From Alcanivorax sp. (GTDB taxonomy: Bacteria; Pseudomonadota; Gammaproteobacteria; Pseudomonadales; Alcanivoracaceae), in assembly GCF_002733835.1 (NCBI RefSeq), contig NZ_NVWY01000012.1, positions 1-64,000 of the forward strand: DNA of 64,000 bases, read 5' to 3'. Below the pieces are notes generated by a model, which was not told where the DNA came from, ran no database searches, and saw only the letters and a list, made by a program, of their open reading frames with translations. The position numbers and the translations under genes are program-made. Positions 1 to 7,968 of this stretch are shown one piece after another; within the stretch, counting starts at the first letter, position 1; every line of letters begins with the position of its first letter.

Positions 1-126
1 TTCAGGCTGGCCCGCACTCGTTGTTGCGCTTTTTCGATGGATGGACATACACCTTCAAAAGCGCGCCTAGATTGCGAACCAGCCTGAAAGACTGAGTACA
101 CAAGGAGTTTTTCAGAGGTTCCCTAG
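1..126 (-). repeat. Partial copy of a nested inverted-repeat element (MITE-like), cut by the window edge
   Basis: The reverse complement of these 126 bases aligns without gaps to 35813-35938, the left half of the larger copy at 35813-36084. The two agree except for scattered substitutions and a core of about 15 nt that differs almost completely. The copy carries its own inner inverted repeat (ttcaggctgg near 1-10 and ccagcctgaa near 79-88). Its terminal CTAG at 123-126 supplies the TAG stop codon of rluB. It has no coding capacity. The rest of the element, if present, lies to the left of the window. Identity as a transposable MITE is an inference; the repeat itself is directly visible. Confidence 0.8.
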
Positions 127-965
127 CGGCGATACGGCCCGCGGCGGGCCTTGCGCGGTGGCTTGCTGCCGCTGCGCTGGTGGCGCAGGCGAGCACGGCC
201 GTAAAGCCCCGTGTACTTCTTGCCCTTGAGTTCCACCTTGTCGATCAGCGCTTTCATTTGCTCCGGCTCCAGCTCCATCCAGCGCCCCTGACGCAACTGC
301 GGAGGTAGCGTCAGGTCACCAAAGCGGATCCGCATCAGGCGAGCCACTTCCAGGTCCTGGGACTGAAACAGGCGACGCACTTCCCGGTACTTGCCCCCGG
401 TCAGCGTGGCCTTGTACCAGTGGTTGGCGCCTTCTTCTGCGCCACCGGCATCCTCGATGCTATCGAATTTGGAAACACCATCCTCCAGCAACACACCATC
501 AAGCATGGCCTGGCGCTTTTCCGGGGTCATGCCGCCCCGAACCCGCACCGCATATTCGCGCACAAAGCCGTTGGAGGGATGCATCAGGCGGTGGGCCAGT
601 TCACCGTCGGTGGTGAACAGCATCATGCCAGTGGTATTGATATCCAGCCGGCCGACTTGCACCCAACGCATGCCTTGCAGGCGCGGCAGGTTATCGAACA
701 CCGTCGGGCGCCCTTCCGGGTCGTTGCGCGAGCACACTTCTCCGGGGGGCTTGTGGTACATAATGACCCGCTGAACGGTGTCTTCTTCGGCCTTCACTTT
801 AATTATCCTGCCATCTACACGTAGGGTATCTTCACTGCCAACCCGGTCACCCAAGGTCGCTACAGTCCCATTGACCGAGACGCGACCGTCGCTGATCCAG
901 GTTTCAAGCTCCCGGCGGGAGCCCAGCCCGGCACGGGCCAGGACTTTCTGTAATTTCTCACTCAT
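123..965 (-). CDS. rluB: Ribosomal large subunit pseudouridine synthase B (RluB family)
   Basis: This 280-residue protein would convert a uridine of 23S rRNA (position 2605 in E. coli) to pseudouridine. An S4 RNA-binding domain covers about residues 2-50 (LQKVLARAGLGSRRE). The catalytic domain follows, with GRLDINTTGMMLF at about 105-117 giving catalytic Asp108. A basic tail (residues 260-280) ends the protein, as is common in RluB. I chose the ATG at 965 because it directly precedes the S4 domain and overlaps the scpB stop as ATGAGTGA, which suggests translational coupling. A start at 1025 would add 20 residues unlike the family. The stop codon lies in the terminal CTAG of the repeat at 1-126. 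RluB next to ScpA/ScpB is a common arrangement. Confidence 0.93.
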   Translation of the reverse strand: MSEKLQKVLARAGLGSRRELETWISDGRVSVNGTVATLGDRVGSEDTLRVDGRIIKVKAEEDTVQRVIMYHKPPGEVCSRNDPEGRPTVFDNLPRLQGMRWVQVGRLDINTTGMMLFTTDGELAHRLMHPSNGFVREYAVRVRGGMTPEKRQAMLDGVLLEDGVSKFDSIEDAGGAEEGANHWYKATLTGGKYREVRRLFQSQDLEVARLMRIRFGDLTLPPQLRQGRWMELEPEQMKALIDKVELKGKKYTGLYGRARLRHQRSGSKPPRKARRGPYRR

Positions 966-1911
966 GGGGCGTTCGGCTTTCCTCTGCGCTGTCGCTCGGT
1001 TCCTGCTCCTGATCAGAAGCATCATCTACCGCGACATCATCACTATCGTTTGCAGCGCCGTCCGGCTCAGTGGAGGCATCATCCGCCACCGCGTCATTGC
1101 CACCTGGGGCGGGCTCAGCGTCATTCTTGTCGCCGGGTTTACGGCGGAATTCCTGTTCAAAGCTGGCCAGTACGGAATCGACCTTGTCCATGCTCATTTG
1201 TGTAGAGTCGTCGATTTCCGGTTCCGGCTCGAAACCGGGGATGCTCCCCTGATCACCCGGCAGGCGCACTTCATGTTCGCCAAAGCCATCATCATCCACG
1301 TCACCTTCGGAGGCTTCGTCAGCATCGCCCTCACCCGCTCTGCTGGGCGGCACATCGGTCAGGGCCAGCTCCTCATTCAGCTTGTCCAGGTCGCGAATCT
1401 CGGCCAGCGACGGCAAGTCTTCCAGGCTCTTTAGATCAAAGTAGTCCAGAAACTGTTTGGTGGTGGCGAACATGGCCGGGCGGCCCGGCACGTCACGGTG
1501 CCCGACAACTCGAACCCAGTTTCGCTCCAGCAGGCTTTTGACGATATGGGAGCTTACCGAAACGCCACGAATTTCTTCGATCTCACCACGGGTAATCGGC
1601 TGACGATAGGCAATCAAGGCCAGGGTCTCGAGAATCGCCCGGCTATACCGGGGTGGCTTTTCCTGCCACAAGCGGCTCACCCAGGAGCCCAGCTCCGAGC
1701 GTGCCTGAAAGCGAAAGCCCGACGCCACTTCCTTGAGGAAAATGCCCCGACCTTCGTATTCGTCAGCCAACTGCTCAAGGTATTTGGACAAATCCTGCTT
1801 GCTGGGTCGATCTTCTTCATCGAACAAGGCCAGCATGCCGTCACGGTCCAGCGGCCCTTCGGCTACAAGAATGGCGGCTTCAATGATTCTTTTTATTTGC
1901 TCAGCGTCCAC
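958..1911 (-). CDS. scpB: Segregation and condensation protein B
   Basis: ScpB is the winged-helix kleisin partner that joins ScpA and SMC in a condensin-like complex compacting and segregating the chromosome. Residues 1-170 carry the two winged-helix domains, with the family landmark ILETLALIAYRQPITRGEIE and a following GRPAMFATT stretch. After about residue 195 the protein becomes a long acidic tail rich in Asp, Glu and Ala; at 317 residues it is longer than ScpB of Firmicutes, and such extensions are frequent in gammaproteobacteria. It sits 2 bp after scpA and overlaps rluB by 8 bp, so the three genes are probably one transcript. No smc gene is in the window. Confidence 0.93.
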   Translation of the reverse strand: MDAEQIKRIIEAAILVAEGPLDRDGMLALFDEEDRPSKQDLSKYLEQLADEYEGRGIFLKEVASGFRFQARSELGSWVSRLWQEKPPRYSRAILETLALIAYRQPITRGEIEEIRGVSVSSHIVKSLLERNWVRVVGHRDVPGRPAMFATTKQFLDYFDLKSLEDLPSLAEIRDLDKLNEELALTDVPPSRAGEGDADEASEGDVDDDGFGEHEVRLPGDQGSIPGFEPEPEIDDSTQMSMDKVDSVLASFEQEFRRKPGDKNDAEPAPGGNDAVADDASTEPDGAANDSDDVAVDDASDQEQEPSDSAEESRTPHE

Positions 1912-1913
1912 GC

Positions 1914-2909
1914 TTACCCCTTGGTTCCATCGTGAGCTTCGTCATCCACCGCATCGAGAGAGCCGGTGTCGCTTTCATAGGCATCCGGTTGGGCATCGGG
2001 CTCATCCTCGAGCTCGAGCCCCGCTAAAAGATCTGACTCTTCCAATACCAGCGTTTTCGCCTTCACGTGAATAGGCGCAAAGGCTTCGGTCTGAACCAGT
2101 TCGATCAGTGACCCTTTCACTAGCTCCAGTGTGGCCAGGAACGTAACCACGACCCCGAGCTTGCCCTCTTCCGGGTTGAACAACTCGATAAAAGGCACGA
2201 ATTCGCGCCCTTTCAGCTTGTCCAGCACGCTGGCCATGCGCTCGCGGGTGGACAGCTTTTCCCGTGATACCTGGTGGCTTTCAAACATGTCCGCACGATG
2301 CATGACTTCTTTCAGTGCCAGCAGTAACTCGCGCATATCCACATCCGGCTGCGCTTTCTCACGGGTGAATTCCGGGCGCTTGGCTTCGGCAGGAAAGACG
2401 TCTCGCTCCAGACGCGGCAGTTCATCGATATCTTCCGCCGCTTTCTTGAAACGCTCGTATTCCTGCAGGCGACGAATCAGCTCGGCGCGGGGGTCTTCCC
2501 CGTCCTCTTCTTCGTCTTCCTTGGGTCGAGGCAGCAGCATGCGCGATTTAATTTCGCTGAGCATGGCCGCCATGACCAGGTATTCCGCCGCTAACTCGAA
2601 GTTCATGGCCTTCATCAGCTCCACGTACTCCATGTACTGGACCGTGATGGTGGCCACCGGAATATCGAGGATGTCGAGATTCTGGCGCTTGATCAGGTAG
2701 AGGAGCAGATCCAGCGGCCCTTCAAAGGCCTCAAGGAAGACTTCCAGGGCATCCGGCGGAATGTAGAGATCATCAGGTAGCTTGGTAATGGCCTTGCCAT
2801 ACACCAGACCAAACGGCATTTCCGACTGGCTCGGGTGCAGAGGCCCGAGCAGGCCTGCTGGCTGCTTGGGTGCCGGATCTTCTGCCGTGTGCTCTACCGT
2901 TTCCGTCAT
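1914..2909 (-). CDS. scpA: Segregation and condensation protein A (kleisin)
   Basis: ScpA is the kleisin subunit bridging SMC heads and binding ScpB. The 331-residue protein has a non-conserved N-terminus of about 50 residues, then the kleisin signature (FEGPLDLLLYLIKRQNLDI, about 63-81) and EYLVMAAMLSEIKSRMLLP. The C-terminal winged-helix region reads VVTFLATLELVKGSLIELVQ. An acidic tail follows, like that of ScpB. It starts 12 bp after trpS ends, on the same strand. Family membership is clear; the complex itself is inferred from the family. Confidence 0.93.
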   Translation of the reverse strand: MTETVEHTAEDPAPKQPAGLLGPLHPSQSEMPFGLVYGKAITKLPDDLYIPPDALEVFLEAFEGPLDLLLYLIKRQNLDILDIPVATITVQYMEYVELMKAMNFELAAEYLVMAAMLSEIKSRMLLPRPKEDEEEDGEDPRAELIRRLQEYERFKKAAEDIDELPRLERDVFPAEAKRPEFTREKAQPDVDMRELLLALKEVMHRADMFESHQVSREKLSTRERMASVLDKLKGREFVPFIELFNPEEGKLGVVVTFLATLELVKGSLIELVQTEAFAPIHVKAKTLVLEESDLLAGLELEDEPDAQPDAYESDTGSLDAVDDEAHDGTKG

Positions 2910-2921
2910 GCTCTGCTCCGC

Positions 2922-4136
2922 CTAGCGGTAATTCAGGCCCATGGCTGCGCGCACTTCTTCCAGTGTGGCGCGGGCGGCTTCGCGTGCTTCCTCGCACCCT
3001 TCCGCCACAATGGTACGGACCAGGTCCGGGTTGCGCAGGTGCTCTTCGGCGCGTTTGCGAATGGGCTCCAACTCTTCCTGAACCGCTTCGATGATCGGCT
3101 TCTTGCAATCCAGACAGCCGATGCCGGCACTGGTGCAGCCTTCGCGCACCCACTGCCGGGTAGTGTCGTCAGAGTACACCATATGAAACTGCCATACCGG
3201 GCAGTTATCCGGGTTGCCGGCGTCGGTGCGGCGGACCCGGGCCGGGTCTGTGGGCATACGGCGAATCTTGTTGTCCACATCCGCGGGCTCTTCACGCATG
3301 CTGATGAAGTTGCCGTAGGATTTGGACATTTTCTGACCATCCAGCCCGGGCATTTTGGAGGCTTGTGTGAGTAGCGACTGAGGCTCAGGCAAAATGACCT
3401 TGCCCCCACCCTCCAGGTCGCCCAGCAGGCGCTCTTTGTCACCCAGGGTAATATTTTGTTGCCCGTCCACCAGCGCCCGCGCTGTTTCCAGCGCCGCTTC
3501 GTCGCCTTGCTCCTGATACTGGCGACGGTGGTTCAGGTAAATCTTGGATTGCTTCTTGCCCATCTTCTTGATGGCAGCGTCCACGGCTTCTTCAAAGCCC
3601 GGTTCGCGGCCATACAGATGGTTGAAGCGACGGGCGACTTCCCGGGTCAGCTCCACGTGCGCTACCTGATCCGCCCCCACCGGCACTTGACCGGCCCGAT
3701 AAGCGAGAATATCGGCAGACTGCAGCAGCGGGTAACCCAGAAAGCCGTAGGTGCTCAGATCTTTCTCGCGCAGCTTTTCCTGCTGATCTTTATAGGTAGG
3801 CACCCGTTCCAGCCAGGACAGCGGTGTCATCATCGACAGCAGCAGATGCAGCTCGGCGTGCTCTGGCACCTGGCTCTGGATAAACAGCGTGGCCGAACCC
3901 GGATTGACTCCGGCGGCAAGCCAGTCGATCACCAGGTCCCAGACATGCTGCTCAATCTTGTGCGGGTTTTCGTATTCAGTGGTGAGTCCGTGCCAGTCTG
4001 CGACAAAGAAGAAACACTCAAACTCATGCTGCAGACGCGCCCAATTTTTCAGCACGCCATGGTAGTGCCCCAGATGCAGGCGGCCAGTGGCGCGCATGCC
4101 GGAAACAACTCGCTGGGAGGGAACCACGGAACTCAA
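2922..4136 (-). CDS. trpS: Tryptophan--tRNA ligase
   Basis: This class I aminoacyl-tRNA synthetase charges tRNA-Trp. The HIGH-type motif is HLGHYHG close to the N-terminus and the KMSKS motif is intact (QKMSKSYGNF). At 404 residues it is longer than the usual form of about 335 and resembles the longer proteobacterial variant with an insertion before KMSKS. I place the start at TTG (4136): AAGGAG lies 6 nt upstream and the protein then begins just before RVVSGMRATGRLHLGH. An in-frame ATG at 4166 has no ribosome binding site and would add ten residues, but cannot be excluded. It reads in the same direction as scpA-scpB-rluB. Confidence 0.93.
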   Translation of the reverse strand: MSSVVPSQRVVSGMRATGRLHLGHYHGVLKNWARLQHEFECFFFVADWHGLTTEYENPHKIEQHVWDLVIDWLAAGVNPGSATLFIQSQVPEHAELHLLLSMMTPLSWLERVPTYKDQQEKLREKDLSTYGFLGYPLLQSADILAYRAGQVPVGADQVAHVELTREVARRFNHLYGREPGFEEAVDAAIKKMGKKQSKIYLNHRRQYQEQGDEAALETARALVDGQQNITLGDKERLLGDLEGGGKVILPEPQSLLTQASKMPGLDGQKMSKSYGNFISMREEPADVDNKIRRMPTDPARVRRTDAGNPDNCPVWQFHMVYSDDTTRQWVREGCTSAGIGCLDCKKPIIEAVQEELEPIRKRAEEHLRNPDLVRTIVAEGCEEAREAARATLEEVRAAMGLNYR

Positions 4137-4276
4137 AGCCAACTCCTTATACCCTGTAGGTGGCATTCCAGGGGGAACGCTGCGGGGAAAGCCCGCGATT
4201 ATACGGCGAACCGCGCCGTGAGGGACAGCGACTTGTCAGTGTCTGGTCAAACCCTGAGCAAATCCCTGCAATTTGA

Positions 4277-4900
4277 CTAATAGATGGCGTCGACTGGACC
4301 TGCGCCTTCACGCACCACCACCGGTCCCTCCCCTTCAGACAGGGAGATGACGGTGGTTTCCAGGGTGCCGCAAAAGCCCCCGTCGATCACCAGGTCCACG
4401 TGATTTTCCAGAAAATCGCGCACGTCCTGCGGGTCGGTGAGCGGAAACTCGTCATTGGGCAGGTGGCAAGTCGACGTCATTATCGGTTCACCGTGCTCGG
4501 CCAGCAGCGCCTGACAGATGGCATGGTCAGGGACACGAATACCGATGGTGCGCTTTTTGGGGTGCATCAGCCGGCGTGGCACTTCGGTGGTGCCCTGTAA
4601 AATGAAGGTATAGGGTCCTGGGGTGTGCGCCTTGAGCAGGCGGTAATCCGGGTTGTCCACCTTGGCATACACGGCCAGCGCAGAGAGGTCGTGGCAGAGC
4701 AGCGTAAATTCGTGCTTTTTGTCCAGTTGGCGCAGGCGAATCAGGCGATCCAGAGCGGCCTTTTCACCAATGCCACATCCCAGCGCGTAGGTGGTATCCG
4801 TGGGGTAGGCAATCAGCCCACCGTTACGAATGACGTCCACGGCCTGTCTAATCAGGCGGGGCTGGGGTGTTTCGGGATGGATGTAGATAACGTCGGTCAT
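4277..4900 (-). CDS. yciO: YciO-type protein of the Sua5/YciO/YrdC family
   Basis: This 207-residue protein has the YrdC-like fold that binds RNA or nucleotides. The family core is clear: GGLIAYPTDTTYALGCGI (about 27-44), LIRLRQLDKKHEFTLLC and HTPGPYTFIL. True TsaC/Sua5 enzymes make threonylcarbamoyl-AMP for the t6A modification of tRNA. The KKHEFTLLC version and the length are typical of the YciO branch, whose role is less clear. The neighbouring PHP gene and the nearby YciI gene fit the yciO-yciV-yciI neighbourhood known in gammaproteobacteria. The ATG at 4900 has only a weak GAAG upstream. Confidence 0.88.
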   Translation of the reverse strand: MTDVIYIHPETPQPRLIRQAVDVIRNGGLIAYPTDTTYALGCGIGEKAALDRLIRLRQLDKKHEFTLLCHDLSALAVYAKVDNPDYRLLKAHTPGPYTFILQGTTEVPRRLMHPKKRTIGIRVPDHAICQALLAEHGEPIMTSTCHLPNDEFPLTDPQDVRDFLENHVDLVIDGGFCGTLETTVISLSEGEGPVVVREGAGPVDAIY

Positions 4901-4996
4901 AACTTCAGTTGGTAGTTGATAATTAATAATTGACAGATAACGTCAAAACATTGACGCAACCTATTGTTTTAGCTGCCAACTGTCCACTATCGATTG

Positions 4997-5845
4997 TCAG
5001 CTGGTTAGCCTCCCTTCCCACACCGGCCTGGCGCCTTTGGGCACCGGCGGCAATCGCCCAAGCGCCAGCCATTTCTGCTCCGGCGAATGGAAATCCGATC
5101 CGGCGGACACCTGCAGATCAAAGTGTTGCCAGCATTCATCCAGCAACGCGGTCTGTTGCGGGGAGAGCCCGGGCATGGCCACTTCCAGGCCGTCGCCGCC
5201 GGCTTCCTTGAAATGGGCAAGAAACTGGCGCAGTTTCTTGCGCGTCATCCCGTAGGCCTGCGGATGAGCCAGTACCGCGGTGCCGCCGGCAGCATGAATA
5301 TCGGCAACGGCCTCTTTCAGGGCGCACCAGGGCGTCGCCACAAAAGCGGATTGCCCCTGCTTCAGATAGCGGTTGAAGGCATGCCGGTGGTTGCGCACCC
5401 TGCCCGCTTCTTCAAGAAAACGGGCAAACAAAGGGCGCCCTGGCGCATCGGTGCCCGCCAGTTCACAGGTGCGCTCATAACTGTTGGCCAGTGTGGCTGC
5501 GCGATCCAGACGGCGACCGATCTCCCGGGCACGATTTACCCGTGCCTCCTGCTGGGCTGCGACCCTTTGCTGTAACTGACCACAACCGGTATCCAGCCAC
5601 AATCCAAGCACATGATATTCCCGGTTTTCGTGACGCACAGACAGTTCGATACCATTTACCAGGCTGATGTCGTGCTGACGGGCAGCCTCATGGGCTTCAG
5701 GCAACCCGGCCAGGGTATCGTGGTCAGTCAGGGCCAGACAGGTTACGCCATAGTCCGCAGCCCTCGACACCAGCGCTGCAGGGCTTAGAATACCGTCCGA
5801 CGCTGTACTGTGACTGTGCAGGTCGATTGTGTGGTTGCAAGAAAT
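4997..5845 (-). CDS. PHP-domain phosphoesterase (YciV / RNase AM-like), with a non-canonical start
   Basis: PHP-family enzymes hydrolyse phosphoesters with a trinuclear metal site; YciV (RNase AM) removes 5' nucleotides from RNA and phosphonucleotides. The first ATG, GTG or TTG in frame is the GTG at 5770, giving 257 residues from SRAADYGVTCLALTDHDT. The reading frame stays open upstream to a TGA at 5858-5860 and encodes IDLHSHSTASDGILSPAALV, the conserved metal-binding start of the family. A protein starting at 5770 would lack those His ligands. The best upstream candidate is ATT at 5845, 8 nt after GAGAGG; this gives 282 residues, normal for the family. A frameshift or sequencing error is the alternative. 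Other metal motifs (TDHDT, NGIELS, AGSDFHSPE) are present. Confidence 0.85.
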   Translation of the reverse strand: MSCNHTIDLHSHSTASDGILSPAALVSRAADYGVTCLALTDHDTLAGLPEAHEAARQHDISLVNGIELSVRHENREYHVLGLWLDTGCGQLQQRVAAQQEARVNRAREIGRRLDRAATLANSYERTCELAGTDAPGRPLFARFLEEAGRVRNHRHAFNRYLKQGQSAFVATPWCALKEAVADIHAAGGTAVLAHPQAYGMTRKKLRQFLAHFKEAGGDGLEVAMPGLSPQQTALLDECWQHFDLQVSAGSDFHSPEQKWLALGRLPPVPKGARPVWEGRLTS

Positions 5846-6015
5846 AGCCAGATCCTCTCAAGGTTCTCGATGTGTCTGCCGTGACTCCCATGCGTCACAG
5901 GCGCCCACTGCGACGGCTGACGACGGGAATCAAGGCGCAGGGTAGCATTTTTGAGCCCTTCACCGGCATCTTTAACGCCCTCCGGCTGCCATAAACTGAT
6001 CAAACGGAATCTCGA

Positions 6016-6765
6016 ATGAGCGAAAGCAACATCCCGGAACAGAACGGCAAGCCAGCCAGCGCCACGCCACCAAAGCAAGAAAGCCTGTTGGCCAACCTGC
6101 TGATCAATATCGCGATTCCGGCCCTGATCCTGGCCAAACTCTCCGGGGATGACTGGCTGGGCACCAAGTGGGCCATTGTGGTGGCGCTGGCCTTCCCCTT
6201 GCTCTACGGCCTGCGCGATTTCCTGCAGAACGGCAAGGCCAATTTCTTCTCTGGCTTGGGCATCGTCAGCATTATGCTTACCGGCGGCATCAGTCTGATG
6301 GAGCTGGACGCCAAGTATATCGCCATGAAAGAGGCTGCCATTCCGGCCTTGCTGGGCATTGCAACGATGGTATCCCTGCGCACCCGCTGGCCGCTGGTAA
6401 AGACTTTCATTTACAACGACAAGGTGCTGGATACCGACAGGATTGCCGCCAAACTGGAAGACAACAACAACCTCCGCGCCTTCGAGCTGACCCTCAAGCA
6501 GGCTTCCTGGATGGTGGCGGCCTCCTTTTTCCTGTCCTCTGTGCTCAACTACGTGCTGGCCAAAATAATTTTGACCAGCCCGCCGGGCAGCGAGGCATTC
6601 AATGCCGAACTGGGCAAGATGACAGCTCTGAGCTACCCGGTTATTGTCTTGCCCTCCATGATTGTGCTGATTCTTGCCATGCTCTTCCTGTTTCGCCGCA
6701 TCGGCAAGCTGACCGGGCTAGACCTGGAAGACATCATGGCCGCACACCACCGCAAACCTGAATAA
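6016..6765 (+). CDS. Integral membrane protein, VC0807-like
   Basis: The 249-residue protein has a polar N-terminus of about 22 residues and then several hydrophobic segments (about 25-42, 52-66, 75-92, 103-116, 160-180, 209-230). It resembles the VC0807 family, which is distantly related to the YciB septation-type membrane proteins; this is recognition from memory and is moderate. Function is unknown. The yciV-yciI neighbourhood normally contains yciB, so it may occupy that slot. The start ATG follows GGAA at 7 nt. The yciI-like gene begins 11 bp downstream, suggesting an operon. Confidence 0.75.
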   Translation: MSESNIPEQNGKPASATPPKQESLLANLLINIAIPALILAKLSGDDWLGTKWAIVVALAFPLLYGLRDFLQNGKANFFSGLGIVSIMLTGGISLMELDAKYIAMKEAAIPALLGIATMVSLRTRWPLVKTFIYNDKVLDTDRIAAKLEDNNNLRAFELTLKQASWMVAASFFLSSVLNYVLAKIILTSPPGSEAFNAELGKMTALSYPVIVLPSMIVLILAMLFLFRRIGKLTGLDLEDIMAAHHRKPE

Positions 6766-6776
6766 AGAGCGAAACC

Positions 6777-7076
6777 ATGCTGTACGCGATCATCAGTGAA
6801 GATGTCCCTGACTCCTTGCCGTCACGCAAACAGGCTCGCCCCGCGCACCTGGCGCGGCTGGAAGCCCTCCGTGATCAAGGGCGCCTGCAAGTGGCAGGGC
6901 CACACCCGGCTATCGACAGTGAAGACCCGGGCCCAGCGGGCTTTACCGGCTCATTGGTCATTGCGGAATTTGATTCCCTGGACGCTGCCCAGGCCTGGGC
7001 GGATGCGGATCCGTATATGGATGCCGGCGTGTACGCCAGCGTTACGGTAAAGCCCTTCAAGCGCGTACTGCCCTGA
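6777..7076 (+). CDS. yciI: YciI-like protein
   Basis: A 99-residue protein of the YciI family (dimeric ferredoxin-like alpha/beta barrel), begins [13 protein letters not shown] and ends [13 protein letters not shown]. The conserved features are the R-x-x-H pair ([11 protein letters not shown]), GPHP and the Asp-containing [12 protein letters not shown] stretch near the C-terminus. The biochemical role is not established in most organisms; a related domain takes part in dechlorination chemistry. It follows the membrane protein gene by 11 bp and is followed by about 147 bp without a gene. Confidence 0.9.
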   Translation: MLYAIISEDVPDSLPSRKQARPAHLARLEALRDQGRLQVAGPHPAIDSEDPGPAGFTGSLVIAEFDSLDAAQAWADADPYMDAGVYASVTVKPFKRVLP

Positions 7077-7223
7077 AAGCTACAGCCGCAACAAATGGGC
7101 AGTCATGGCAATTTGCTATTTTTTACAAAGACACCACGGCCTGCGCGGCGAAATGTGACTATGGTAGCGCCGCTACCCGCATGACTTCTTTAGACTGCGC
7201 GGCCTGACCTCAAGGAGTGACTG

Positions 7224-7886
7224 ATGCTCGCTAGATTATTCTGTGTACTGGCATTGCTGAGCGCATCCAGCAACGCCCTCGCCGCTGCGGCCTGGGTGGA
7301 TGACAGTATTTATGTACCCATTCGTGCCGCCGCCAATCCCAGCGGACGCATCCTTCACCGCGGGATCAAAAGCGGTACACGTATCGAGTTTTTGGGCTTC
7401 GAGGGCGACTGGGCAAAGATTCGCTACGGCGATACCGAGGGCTACATCGGCAAGCAATACCTGAGCCAGAGCCCTACTGCTGAAATTCGTCTTGAACGCG
7501 CCACCCAGGCCAGCGAGCAAGCCAAGGCAGAAGTGGCGAAGCTGCGCACCCAGCTCGCCGAGATCAAGGGCGAGCGGGATGCCCTGTCGGAGCAATCCAA
7601 CGAGCTGAAAAACTCCCTGAGTTCACGCAGCAACGAACTCGAGCAGCTTCAGGAAGTGGCATCTGATCCCATTCGTCTGGACCAGGCTAACCGTCGCCTC
7701 AATGAAGAATTGAGCCTGTTGCGCTCCGAGCTGGATCAGGTCAAGGGTGAGAACGTGATGCTGCGCAGCAACAATACGTCCCAGCAGTGGATCACTGGCG
7801 TGGGCATTCTGATTGTCGGCCTGATTGCCGGTGTGCTGATGCGTTCACGCTCTGGCCGTCGCCAGCGAAGCGGCTGGGCAAACTAG
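7224..7886 (+). CDS. YgiM-like SH3-domain, coiled-coil membrane protein
   Basis: The 220-residue protein has a signal peptide (MLARLFCVLALLSASSNALA) and a bacterial SH3 domain (about 25-88, ending GDTEGYIGKQYLS). A long Glu/Leu/Gln-rich coiled coil follows (about 93-185), then one transmembrane helix near the C-terminus (ITGVGILIVGLIAGVLM) and a basic cytoplasmic end. This architecture matches the TIGR04211/YgiM family. It is probably anchored in the inner membrane with the SH3 domain and coiled coil in the periplasm. Function is unknown. AAGGAG precedes the ATG. A strong GC hairpin follows at 7895-7916. Confidence 0.88.
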   Translation: MLARLFCVLALLSASSNALAAAAWVDDSIYVPIRAAANPSGRILHRGIKSGTRIEFLGFEGDWAKIRYGDTEGYIGKQYLSQSPTAEIRLERATQASEQAKAEVAKLRTQLAEIKGERDALSEQSNELKNSLSSRSNELEQLQEVASDPIRLDQANRRLNEELSLLRSELDQVKGENVMLRSNNTSQQWITGVGILIVGLIAGVLMRSRSGRRQRSGWAN

Positions 7887-7894
7887 TCCGGATG

Positions 7895-7916
7895 CGGCCC
7901 GGGGCAACCCGGGCCG
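7895..7916. terminator. Strong GC hairpin between convergent genes
   Basis: A perfect 9-bp stem (cggcccggg / cccgggccg) encloses a gcaa tetraloop of the stable GNRA type. It lies 8 bp after the ygiM-like gene and about 52 bp beyond the end of the convergent outer-membrane gene. There is no T-run, so a classical Rho-independent terminator is not certain; it may instead stabilise 3' ends. Confidence 0.5.
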
Positions 7917-7968
7917 TCGTCTCGCTCCCGCCCCAGTGAAAAGCCGTTCTCTCGCCCCGCGTTAACGC

